DNA of 12,000 nucleotides from Modestobacter sp. Lineage in GTDB: Bacteria > Actinomycetota > Actinomycetes > Mycobacteriales > Geodermatophilaceae. Under the pieces are notes generated by a model, which was not told the DNA's origin, ran no database searches, and saw only the letters and a program-made list of their open reading frames with translations. Positions 1-8,149 of this stretch are shown in pieces. The stretch lies in assembly GCA_025963425.1 (NCBI GenBank), contig JAOPUQ010000391.1, positions 1 through 12,000 on the forward strand, written 5' to 3'. Numbering within the stretch: position 1 is the first letter of the stretch; every line of letters starts with the position of its first letter. The translations under genes were made by a program, and so were the position numbers.

Positions 1-264
1 GCCCTCGGCTCGGCGATCTGGACCCGCGACGTCGCCCGGGCGCACCGCGTCGCCCAGCGACTGGAGATGGGCATGGTGTGGGTCAACGACCACCACCGGC
101 TGGACCCGTCCTCCCCCTGGGGCGGGCTGAAGGAGAGCGGTACCGGTCGCGAAGGCGGCTGGGAGTCCTTCCACGACTTCACCCACGTTCGTGCCGTCAC
201 CGTCCGGACCGCTCCGGACGACGTCGACTGGTACGGCGGCCAAGCGACAGGACGGCTGAACTGA
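1..264 (+). CDS. Aldehyde dehydrogenase, C-terminal fragment (5' end outside window)
   Basis: The reading frame is open from base 1 and ends at TGA 262-264, giving 87 residues of the C-terminus of an NAD(P)-dependent aldehyde dehydrogenase. The segment SPWGGLKESGTGRE, followed by GGWESFHDFTHVRAVTV, is the family's characteristic C-terminal signature, in which the GG-x-K-x-SG-x-GRE stretch lies near the oligomerisation region. The catalytic Cys and Glu lie upstream of the window, so the hydrolytic or acylating type and the substrate cannot be judged. The stop codon shares its last base with the ATG of the next gene (ATGA at 261-266 region), so the two are translationally coupled. A second, complete aldehyde dehydrogenase lies two genes downstream in the same operon. 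The family assignment is firm; the specific function is unknown. Confidence 0.9.
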   Translation, partial: ALGSAIWTRDVARAHRVAQRLEMGMVWVNDHHRLDPSSPWGGLKESGTGREGGWESFHDFTHVRAVTVRTAPDDVDWYGGQATGRLN

Positions 265-979
265 TGACCGGTTTCCACATCTCCCCCGTGACCGATGGCG
301 TCGTCGTCGCCGAACTCGATCGGGGGCCGGACAACCTGTGGACCCTCGCCGACCTCCGGGAGCTGGTCGCGCTGCTGACCGACCCCCCGGAGGGCGCGCA
401 CGTGCTGCGGCTGCGCTCGCGCGGTGCGGCGTTCTGCCTGGGCCGGGAGCGCGGCGGCACGAGCACCGCCCCCGGCGTGGTGCGCGGGGAGGCGGAGACA
501 CTGGTGTCCGTCCAGCGGGCGCTGCGCCGCACCCGGCTGGTCACCGTCGCCGAGGTCCAGGGCGACGCCGCGGGCTTCGGCGTCGGCGTGCTCGCCGCGT
601 GCGACGTCTCCGTCGCGGTCGCCGATGCCCGCTTCTCCTTCCCCGAGATCGGCATCGGGCTGGCACCGGCGCTGGTGCTCGCCTGGCTCCCCCGCCTGGT
701 CGGTGAACGTCAGGCGTTCTGGCTCACCGCCACCGGGGAGAAGATCTCCGCGGACCGCGCGCTGGAGCTGGGCCTGCTCAACGCCGTCGTCGGCTCCCCG
801 GAGGAGCTGGGCAAGGACGTCGACGAACGGGTCGCCATGCTGCGGGCCGGCAGTCCCCGGGTGCACGCCGAGATCCGCGACATGCTGCGGGCCTTCTCCC
901 CGCTCGGCGACGACGCGGCGCTGGACATGAGCATCGACCGGCTGGTCGTCGGCTCGCTCCGCCGGGGCGAGGCGCCCGC

Positions 980-983
<4 letters not shown>
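264..983 (+). CDS. Enoyl-CoA hydratase/isomerase (crotonase) family protein
   Basis: A 239-residue crotonase-fold protein, at the short end of the family's usual 250-270 residues. The ATG at 264 is chosen because it overlaps the upstream stop and the protein begins directly with the first crotonase strand; an in-frame ATG at 78 would only add antisense-like sequence overlapping the previous gene. Visible motifs are FCLGRE (residues 57-62, first oxyanion-hole strand), GDAAGFGVGVLAACD (100-114, second oxyanion loop and helix) and FSFPEIGIGL (around Glu128). Glu128 aligns with rat crotonase Glu164, but the position matching Glu144, twenty residues earlier, is Gly108. Family members with a single acidic residue are often isomerases or other CoA-thioester enzymes rather than hydratases, so I do not name a reaction. 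It acts in the cytoplasm on an acyl-CoA. It overlaps the next gene by 4 bases (GTGA). Confidence 0.88.
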
Positions 984-2476
<1,493 letters not shown>

Positions 2477-2478
2477 CG

Positions 2479-3150
2479 GTGTCCGAGGAGTCGGCGGGGA
2501 CCCGGGTCGCCAGCGGGTTGCGCGAGCGGTTGCGGACCGGCGCGCTGCCGCCGGGCACGGTGCTGTCCCAGTCCGAGATCGCCGCCGAGTACGGCGTCAG
2601 CCGCATCCCGGTGCGCGATGCCCTGCACGTCCTGGCCGGCGAGGGGCTCGTCGTGCTCCGGGTCTCCAGCGCGGTGGTCGCCGGACTCTCGATCTCCGAG
2701 CTGCAGGAGCTGTACGAGCTGCGCGAGGCGGTCGAGCCGGTCGTCACCGCGCTGGCGGTGCCGAACGTCGGGCGTGCCGAGATCACCCAGATGGCGGCCC
2801 TGGCCGCAGTGATGGAGGCCGACGGGACGACGGCGGAGCAGTGGCTGGAGGCCAACGCCCGCTTCCACGCCCTCGTCTACAGCAAGGCGGACCGCCCGCG
2901 CATGATCGCGCTCACCGAGCAGCTGCGGCGGCTCACCGACCGCTACCTGTACCTGCACCTGGACGTCATCGGGGACGTGGAGCACCTGCACGAGGAGCAC
3001 CGGCTGATCCTGGCCGCGGTCCGCCGCGGCGATCCGCGGGAGGTGGCCGAGCGGACCCGGGTGCATCTCGCGACCTCGCACGAGTTCATCCTGCGGCACC
3101 TGCTCAGTACCACCGGGTACGGCGACAGCTCGGCCGCCGCGGGGCCCTGA
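2479..3150 (+). CDS. GntR-family transcriptional regulator, FCD (FadR-like) subfamily
   Basis: A 223-residue GntR/FCD repressor or activator beginning at GTG 2479, only 2 bases after the mmsA stop, with no in-frame ATG nearby. Residues about 8-70 form the winged helix-turn-helix, including LPPGTVLSQSEIAAEYGVSR and IPVRDALHVLAGEGLV. Residues about 75-215 form the all-helical FCD ligand domain. The metal-site residues are visible as Asn126, His130 (in EANARFH), His174 (EEHRL) and His196 (RVHL). Their spacing of 4, 44 and 22 closely matches that known for FCD proteins with a D/N-H-H-H site. FCD regulators commonly bind carboxylates or acyl-CoA-like metabolites. Co-transcription with the dehydrogenase/crotonase genes suggests it controls this operon in response to a pathway intermediate; the operator would lie upstream of the window. 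The family call is firm, the target inferred. Confidence 0.93.
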   Translation: MSEESAGTRVASGLRERLRTGALPPGTVLSQSEIAAEYGVSRIPVRDALHVLAGEGLVVLRVSSAVVAGLSISELQELYELREAVEPVVTALAVPNVGRAEITQMAALAAVMEADGTTAEQWLEANARFHALVYSKADRPRMIALTEQLRRLTDRYLYLHLDVIGDVEHLHEEHRLILAAVRRGDPREVAERTRVHLATSHEFILRHLLSTTGYGDSSAAAGP

Positions 3151-3159
3151 CCCCGCGGC
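3136..3159. terminator. Hairpin at the end of the GntR gene (convergent junction)
   Basis: A perfect 9-base-pair stem, gccgcgggg (3136-3144) with ccccgcggc (3151-3159), encloses a 6-base loop that contains the regulator's TGA stop at 3148-3150. No T-tract follows, which is common for actinobacterial terminators. It may serve the + operon and, read from the other side, the leuB transcript. Confidence 0.6.
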
Positions 3160-3172
3160 CGGCCCTCGACCG

Positions 3173-3187
3173 CCCGCCCCCGGCGGG
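3173..3187 (-). terminator. Short hairpin just after leuB
   Basis: cccgcc (3173-3178) pairs perfectly with ggcggg (3182-3187) around a 3-base loop, five bases beyond the leuB stop (3193-3195) in the direction of leuB transcription. Together with the larger hairpin at 3136-3159 it makes a two-part convergent terminator region. The stem is short and lacks a T-run, so the function is tentative. Confidence 0.4.
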
Positions 3188-3192
3188 GTCGT

Positions 3193-4215
3193 TCAGCCGC
3201 TGGCCAGCGCGGCCAGCCGGTCACCGACCTCGGCGGTGCGCACCTGGGCCTTCGGGTCCCGGGTGGACAGGTCGAAGGCGACCGCGGCGTTGACCTTCTT
3301 GGCCTGGTCGGGCCGGCCCAGGTGCTCCAGCAGCAGCGCGACCGACAGGACGGTGGCGGTCGGGTCGGCGATGCCCTGCCCGGCGATGTCGGGGGCCGAG
3401 CCGTGCACGGGCTCGAACATGCTCGGGTTGGTGCCGGAGACGTCGAGGTTGCCGCTGGCCGCCAGCCCGATGCCACCGGTCACCGCGGCGGCCACGTCGG
3501 TGATGATGTCCCCGAACAAGTTGTCGGTCACGATCACGTCGTAGCGGCCCGGGTCGGTGATGAAGAACATCGACGCGGAGTCGACGTGCTGGTAGGCCAC
3601 CGTGACCTCGGGGAACTCGGCGGCCACCTCCTCGACCGTGCGCGACCAGAGCGACCCGGCGTAGGTGAGCACGTTGGTCTTGTGGATCAGCGTCAGGTGC
3701 TTGCGGGGCCGGGCCAGCGCCCGCTCGAAGGCGTAGCGCACGACACGCTCGACGCCGAAGGCGGTGTTCAGGCTGACCTCGGTGGCCACCTCGTGCGGGG
3801 TGTCGCGGCGCAGCACCCCGCCGGTGCCCGCGTACGGCCCCTCGGTGCCCTCCCGGATGCACAGCATGTCGATGGCGCCGGGCTCGGCCAGCGGGCTGCG
3901 CACGCCGTCGTAGAGCTTGGCCGGCCGCAGGTTGACGTGGTGGTCGAGCTCGAAGCGCAGCTTGAGCAGCAAGCCGCGCTCCAGGATGCCGCTGGGCACG
4001 GTGGGGTCGCCGATGGCGCCCAGCAGGATCGCGTCGTGCTGGCGCAGCTCGTCGAGCACCGAGTCCGGCAGGAGCTCACCGGTGCGCTGCCAGCGGGCGG
4101 CTCCCAGGTCGTACGGAGTGGTCTCCATGTCCGGGGCGACCTCGCCGAGCACCTTGAGGCCCTCCGCCACCACCTCGGGACCGATGCCATCTCCAGAGAC
4201 CACTGCCAGGCGCAT
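3193..4215 (-). CDS. leuB: 3-isopropylmalate dehydrogenase
   Basis: A 340-residue decarboxylating dehydrogenase that oxidises 3-isopropylmalate with NAD+ to 2-oxoisocaproate in leucine biosynthesis (cytoplasmic, normally a homodimer). The N-terminus MRLAVVSGDGIGPEV is diagnostic. Substrate-binding arginines lie in LERGLLLKLRFELDHHVNLR. The catalytic Lys179 sits in LIHKTNVLTYAG. The Mg2+-binding aspartates are Asp212 (HVDSASMFF), Asp236 and Asp240 (LFGDIITD), with the spacing known for IPMDH. The NAD site follows as HGSAPDIAGQGIADPTAT. Length is typical for the short actinobacterial LeuB form. ATG 4215 is the natural start because the protein begins at the first strand, and a -10 hexamer lies 8 bases before it. 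The protease gene upstream on the same strand ends only 30 bases away, but a dedicated promoter seems present. Confidence 0.95.
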   Translation of the reverse strand: MRLAVVSGDGIGPEVVAEGLKVLGEVAPDMETTPYDLGAARWQRTGELLPDSVLDELRQHDAILLGAIGDPTVPSGILERGLLLKLRFELDHHVNLRPAKLYDGVRSPLAEPGAIDMLCIREGTEGPYAGTGGVLRRDTPHEVATEVSLNTAFGVERVVRYAFERALARPRKHLTLIHKTNVLTYAGSLWSRTVEEVAAEFPEVTVAYQHVDSASMFFITDPGRYDVIVTDNLFGDIITDVAAAVTGGIGLAASGNLDVSGTNPSMFEPVHGSAPDIAGQGIADPTATVLSVALLLEHLGRPDQAKKVNAAVAFDLSTRDPKAQVRTAEVGDRLAALASG

Positions 4216-4223
4216 GAGGCCAG

Positions 4224-4229
4224 ACGTTA
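4224..4229 (-). promoter_or_regulatory. Putative -10 element of leuB (leaderless start)
   Basis: Read on the - strand, the hexamer TAACGT fits the actinobacterial TANNNT -10 consensus and is followed by 8 bases (ctggcctc) and then the leuB ATG. Transcription starting 7-9 bases after the -10 would begin at or next to the ATG. No Shine-Dalgarno-like AGGAGG occurs before the start, in agreement with a leaderless mRNA. A convincing -35 is not seen; ctgacc lies 14 bases upstream, which is short. Confidence 0.5.
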
Positions 4230-4245
4230 GTGGGTGCCGTCCCGG

Positions 4246-7200
4246 TCAGCCGGCCGGGGTCGCGCCGGCCGGGGTCGGCCGCGGCGCAGCCGCCGCCGGC
4301 GGCACGGTCACCGGCGGAGCCGGGACCACCACCGGTGCGGTGGGCTCGACCGGCAGCGACCGGGTGCGCCCGGTGGCGGTGTCGTTGTGCGACAGCACCA
4401 CCATCACCCCCCGCAGGCCACCGACCGACCCGTCAGCCGCGTAGGACGGGTCCTGGGTCACCGCGATCGTCGTGCCGCTCGTGGCCGGCACGAGCACCGC
4501 CGGGGCGCCGCCCGTGGCGAACGACAGGCCGGGGTGCAGCGGGTCGAAGCTCATCGGCCGCGGTGCGAGCTCGGCGCCGGTCACCGCGGCCACCGTGCCC
4601 ACGTCGTCGACCGTGCCGTAGGCGCTGGCCGACTGGACGCCGAAGCTGATCCGGCCGACCGCCGGGGTGTACAGCGGCATCGCCGACAGCGGCGCGGGCA
4701 GGATCTGCACGTCCGAGTCGTAGGCGTTCGTGTCGACCGTCCCGTCGTGCCCGTTCAGGAAGCCGATGTAGGGGGCGGCGTTGCTCGGCATCAGGCCGTG
4801 GTTCCGGTCCATCACCACGACCAGCGGCACGTCGAGCCCCTTGATGCGGGTCGTGGTCACCTCGTAGTCCCAGCTGCCGTCACCGGTCGCGTCCACGTAG
4901 ACGGCGTAGTTCACGGCCGTCTGCGCCGCGGTGTACTTACCGTGCGCGGAGACCGCGAAGTACAGGTGCGGGTCCTCCGGCGACGCCGCGACATCGGAGG
5001 CCACGCCGACGCCGGCGAGGTCCACCGAGCGCTCCAGCTCGGACTTGTAGCAGTCCGCGCCGGCCACGTCGACACACCTGCCCATCACCGGGCTGCTGCC
5101 CAGCTGCTCGAAGGCGGAGGCCAGCGAGGTGTAGGACGTCGGCGCACCGAGGGCGCCGTTGGCGACACCCCGGCCGGTGAGGGTGATCTCGCTCCCGGCC
5201 GCGTTCGGCTGCGCCGTCAGCGTCGAGGAGGGCTTGGCGTTGGCGTGCACGGGCACCCGCAGCGCCGGCGCGCCGCTGCCGGTGAGCACGACGCGGCCGC
5301 TGGCCTCGCCGAGGAACTGCCGTCCGCCGGCGGTCACGACGGTCGGGTCGGCGACCTTGCGCAGGTCGGCCCGGACGGCGGTCATCGTGACGGTGACCGT
5401 GACCGACGTGCCGGGCCGCACCGTGAGCCTGGCCGGGTAGGTCGAGTAACCGACCCCCGGCTGCTCGACCAGTGATTCGTACCCCACCGCGTACGTCGCG
5501 GCCCGGTCACCCTTGTTGGCCACGGTGATCTTCCTGGTCTGGCTCACCCGGGGCTTCGCCACCTCGACGACCCCGAAGGACGCCGAGACCACGCCTGAGC
5601 CGGCGTCGGAGTAGGCGAGGACCTGGTTGTCCAGCGCCGCCCGGGCGTCGATCCGGCCCGCCCCCTGGCGGTTGGGGCCGTAGACGGTCCCGTCCGCGGT
5701 GTGCACGTCGTGGCCGGCGGTGTTCATCAGGTCGGCCTTGACCTCCTCGGTCGTCCAGCCCGGGTGCGCCGCGCGGACGAGCGCGGTGATCCCGGCCGTC
5801 GTCGGGGTGGCCATCGAGGTGCCGGACTCGCTGACGCCCTGGCTGCCGGTGCCGACGGCCGCGGAGTAGAGCGTCACGCCCGGCGCCGAGACGTCGGGCT
5901 TGAGATCGCCGGTCTGCCGGGTGCCCCGGGAGGAGAAGGAGGCGAGCAGGTCGATCTGGGCGGGGTCGTCGACGGTGGCCTTGTCCTTCAGGCTGGGCCC
6001 GAAGGTGACCGTGACCGTGCCCTGGGCCGTGCCGCCGGCGAGCTTCTCACCGTCGGTCCGGGAGACGAGGATGCCCGGGATCGTGGCGGCCCCGGTGATG
6101 CCGGTCTCCAGCAGGTCGTCATCGGCGATGATCATGAAGCCGGCGGCCTTCGCGTTGGCGGCGTTGGTTGCCTTGGCGACCGAACCGCAGGCGAAGGCCG
6201 CGGCACGGATCAGGAGGATCCTGCCGGTGTAGTCGCCGGTGAGTGGCGCGCACGCGGTCGGGTCGTCCCCGGCGACCGGGAGGACGACCGGTGCGGTGAT
6301 GTCCGTGGTGCCGGTGTAGGCGATCGAGCGCAGGCCCGGGCGGATGCCCTCGACGACGCCCGGGGGGGAGGTGACCTGCCACCCGTCGAAGACGCCGTAG
6401 CCGTCGTTGCTGGCGGCCACGCCGATGCCGCGCGGGGCGTTGCCCGGGGAGCCGCCGATGTCGTAGCTGTCACCGGCATTGCCGGCGGCCATCACGACGA
6501 GCATGCCGTGGGCCATCGCCTGGTTGGCGGCCATCGCGTCGGCGTCGTCGGCCAGCCCGTAGTCCGAGCCGAGCGAGAGGTTGACGACGTCGAGGTGGTC
6601 GTCGATGGACCCGTCCTGGTTGGGGTCCATCGCCCACTCCAGGGCCTTGATGGTGACGTTGGTGGAGCCCTGGCACCCGAAGACCTTCAGCGCGTAGAGC
6701 GAGGCCTCCGGCGCCATGCCCGGGCCGATGCGCAGCGCCTCGGGGTCGAAGCTCGGGCCGTAGCCACCGGCGTAGGGCGTGCCGTCGGTCGTGACGCCCA
6801 GGCCGGCCGCGGTGCCGGCGACGTGGGTGCCGTGGCCGTTGCAGTCCAGCGGGTTGGGGTCGGGCTTGGGCACGCCCAGGCCCGGGGCGCCGGCGTTGTA
6901 GGCGTCACCGACGAAGTCGTGACCGCCGACGACCTTGGCGCTGGGGAAGACGCCGGCGGGAGCCGGGAGGGCCTCGGCGGCCTGCAGCCGGTCGAAGTCC
7001 GCGACGCTGCCGCTGCCGCCGAAGTCGGCGTGGGTGTAGTCGATGCCGGTGTCGATGATCCCGATCCGTACGCCCTTGCCGGTGTTGCCGAGGTCGGCCC
7101 ACGCCTGCACGGCGCGGGTGACCCTGGCCGCACCGGTGTTGCCGACCTCCTTGGGCGTGATGGCGTGCACGGCGGTGACGCCGGGCAGCTCGCCGAGGGC

Positions 7201-7686
7201 GGCGTAGTCACTCGCCTCCGCGCTGACCGCGACCCCGGAGAGGACCGTCGAGGCGGTGTAGAGCACGTCGGCGTCCGGGACGGCGGCGGGCAGCTCGGCC
7301 ACCACGGCGTCCGCGGCGGCCTCGGCCTGCGGCTTGGCGGCGCGCGCCGCGTCGGAGGCCTGGACCTGACCCTGGGGCAGCGTGTCGGCATAGACCTGCG
7401 AGGTGGCCGGGGTGTCGAGCTGGAGGAAGAAGGAGGCCGGCCCGCTGTCGGGCAGGCCTGCCGGCCGGGCGCCGTCGCCGCGCGCGGCCAGCTGCGTGCG
7501 CAGCTCCTGCAGTTGCGCGGCGGTCAGCTGGACCTCGCCCCGGTCGGCCGGCAGGGCGGTGGGGGCGGCCAGCGCGCTGCCGGCTCCCCCGGTGGCCGCG
7601 AGGGCGGCCGCGACGGCGACGATCCCCGTCCGGACGGCGACGCGTCGGCGCCCCGTCCGGGTCGTCTGTGCTGTTCTCGGACCCAC
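4246..7686 (-). CDS. Secreted subtilisin-like serine protease (S8 family) with PA insert
   Basis: About 1146 residues from GTG 7686. This start is chosen over ATG 7791 because AGGGG lies 5 bases before it and it places a signal peptide at the N-terminus: GRRRVAVR, a hydrophobic run, then cleavage near ALA|AP at residues 38-42. Residues about 85-180 look like an I9-type propeptide. The catalytic triad is Asp212 (IGIIDTGID), His285 (CNGHGTHVAGT) and Ser624 (SGTSMATPTTAG), with oxyanion Asn403 (MAAGNAGDS). A PA domain is inserted at about 460-550. A calcium-type loop DPNQDGSIDD starts at Asp354. An fn3-like beta domain follows at about 705-815, then an unassigned region at about 820-1105, and a Pro/Ala-rich tail ending TPAGATPAG. 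No LPXTG anchor is seen, so it is probably released or wall-associated through the tail. The substrate is unknown. It lies between serA and leuB without obvious metabolic connection. Confidence 0.93.
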   Translation of the reverse strand: MGPRTAQTTRTGRRRVAVRTGIVAVAAALAATGGAGSALAAPTALPADRGEVQLTAAQLQELRTQLAARGDGARPAGLPDSGPASFFLQLDTPATSQVYADTLPQGQVQASDAARAAKPQAEAAADAVVAELPAAVPDADVLYTASTVLSGVAVSAEASDYAALGELPGVTAVHAITPKEVGNTGAARVTRAVQAWADLGNTGKGVRIGIIDTGIDYTHADFGGSGSVADFDRLQAAEALPAPAGVFPSAKVVGGHDFVGDAYNAGAPGLGVPKPDPNPLDCNGHGTHVAGTAAGLGVTTDGTPYAGGYGPSFDPEALRIGPGMAPEASLYALKVFGCQGSTNVTIKALEWAMDPNQDGSIDDHLDVVNLSLGSDYGLADDADAMAANQAMAHGMLVVMAAGNAGDSYDIGGSPGNAPRGIGVAASNDGYGVFDGWQVTSPPGVVEGIRPGLRSIAYTGTTDITAPVVLPVAGDDPTACAPLTGDYTGRILLIRAAAFACGSVAKATNAANAKAAGFMIIADDDLLETGITGAATIPGILVSRTDGEKLAGGTAQGTVTVTFGPSLKDKATVDDPAQIDLLASFSSRGTRQTGDLKPDVSAPGVTLYSAAVGTGSQGVSESGTSMATPTTAGITALVRAAHPGWTTEEVKADLMNTAGHDVHTADGTVYGPNRQGAGRIDARAALDNQVLAYSDAGSGVVSASFGVVEVAKPRVSQTRKITVANKGDRAATYAVGYESLVEQPGVGYSTYPARLTVRPGTSVTVTVTMTAVRADLRKVADPTVVTAGGRQFLGEASGRVVLTGSGAPALRVPVHANAKPSSTLTAQPNAAGSEITLTGRGVANGALGAPTSYTSLASAFEQLGSSPVMGRCVDVAGADCYKSELERSVDLAGVGVASDVAASPEDPHLYFAVSAHGKYTAAQTAVNYAVYVDATGDGSWDYEVTTTRIKGLDVPLVVVMDRNHGLMPSNAAPYIGFLNGHDGTVDTNAYDSDVQILPAPLSAMPLYTPAVGRISFGVQSASAYGTVDDVGTVAAVTGAELAPRPMSFDPLHPGLSFATGGAPAVLVPATSGTTIAVTQDPSYAADGSVGGLRGVMVVLSHNDTATGRTRSLPVEPTAPVVVPAPPVTVPPAAAAPRPTPAGATPAG
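4249..4278 (-). repeat. Two 15-base tandem repeats at the 3' end of the protease gene
   Basis: Two adjacent 15-base units (4249-4263 and 4264-4278) differ at one base and encode the final PAGATPAG of the Pro/Ala-rich protease tail. They look like a small slippage duplication in low-complexity coding sequence. Confidence 0.7.
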
Positions 7687-7691
7687 GTGCA

Positions 7692-7696
7692 CCCCT
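7692..7696 (-). promoter_or_regulatory. Shine-Dalgarno deciding the protease start
   Basis: On the - strand ACAGGGG stands 5 bases before GTG 7686. An alternative GTG two codons upstream overlaps the motif, and the distal in-frame ATGs at 7758 and 7791 would prefix the signal peptide with a Gly/Pro/Arg-rich segment, so GTG 7686 is preferred. Confidence 0.5.
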
Positions 7697-8149
7697 GTCA
7701 GCGGACTCCTCGGATCGCCCCCCGGTCCCCGGAGCGGAGCACCGGAGCCGGGAGCCATGGACGCACCTGGGCGCCGGCCGCGAGCCCTCAACGGTGGTCA
7801 TTGCTGTCGCCGACGGCCAATAGGCCGTTCGGAGCACCCCCCGACGTGATCCGGCGCACATGGGCCCACGAACTCCGCGTCCGTGTGCGAACGCCCGGCG
7901 GGTGCCGTGTGGACGCGCAGCAACGGCGTCGGATGCGGACCCGCAGTGGGCCGAATGCCACAGTGCACGAAAGCTCAAGGGCTGCCGGGCACCGGGAACT
8001 GGCATCCGGTTGTCCGGGACAGGTCCGCCGGCCCCGAGACGGGTGGGCACGGTCGACCCGTGGAACGCGCCGAGGCCGCGCCGTCCGTGGACGACGCGGC
8101 CTCGGTGCTGCGGTGGCCGCCGCGTAGCGGACGGCCGGTCAGCAGGGGG
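7697..8149. other. Gene-free stretch upstream of the protease, downstream of serA
   Basis: I see no convincing gene here. The open frames crossing it on both strands continue as antisense shadows of serA or the protease. It must hold the protease promoter, yet from 7687 to 8120 there is only one TA dinucleotide (7820-7821) and so no TANNNT hexamer on the - strand; the nearest is TATTGG. A small stem acggcc/ggccgt (7813-7828) surrounds that TA, and a short palindrome tgtccgggaca lies at 8011-8021. Neither can be assigned a role. The serA terminator hairpin occupies 8071-8104. Confidence 0.6.
8071..8104 (-). terminator. Terminator hairpin downstream of serA
   Basis: cgaggccgcg (8071-8080) is the perfect reverse complement of cgcggcctcg (8095-8104). 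After a single c/a mismatch the stem continues inward with cgtc/gacg around a cgtg loop, giving about 14 base pairs in total. It lies 46 bases beyond the serA stop. No T-tract follows, as is common in high-GC Actinobacteria. It separates serA from the protease gene, implying they are separate transcripts. Confidence 0.75.

Noticed and set aside
3193..4215. Isocitrate or tartrate dehydrogenase instead of LeuB
   Set aside because: The LERGLLLKLRFELDHHVNLR substrate segment and the short length fit 3-isopropylmalate dehydrogenase, and the gene lies in a branched-chain amino acid neighbourhood.
4234..5475. + strand open frame of 413 codons antisense to the protease
   Set aside because: The translation is Arg/Gly/Val/His-rich low complexity without motifs, while the opposite strand encodes a clear subtilase.
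6598..6627. EF-hand-like DPNQDGSIDD loop as evidence of a separate calcium-binding domain
   Set aside because: A loop of this kind is common inside actinobacterial S8 catalytic domains, next to the VVNLSLGS strand; it is part of the protease fold.
7687..7791. N-terminal extension of the protease to ATG 7791
   Set aside because: It would place 35 Gly/Pro/Arg-rich residues before the signal peptide; GTG 7686 has a ribosome-binding site at proper spacing.
7757..7849. Small + strand ORF (30 residues) beginning at ATG 7757
   Set aside because: Composition resembles random high-GC sequence, and spacing to a purine-rich stretch is only about 2 bases; no supporting signal.
5701..8127. + strand open frame of 808 codons antisense to the protease and crossing the intergenic region
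   Set aside because: Same antisense composition effect; it has no domains and no ribosome-binding site.
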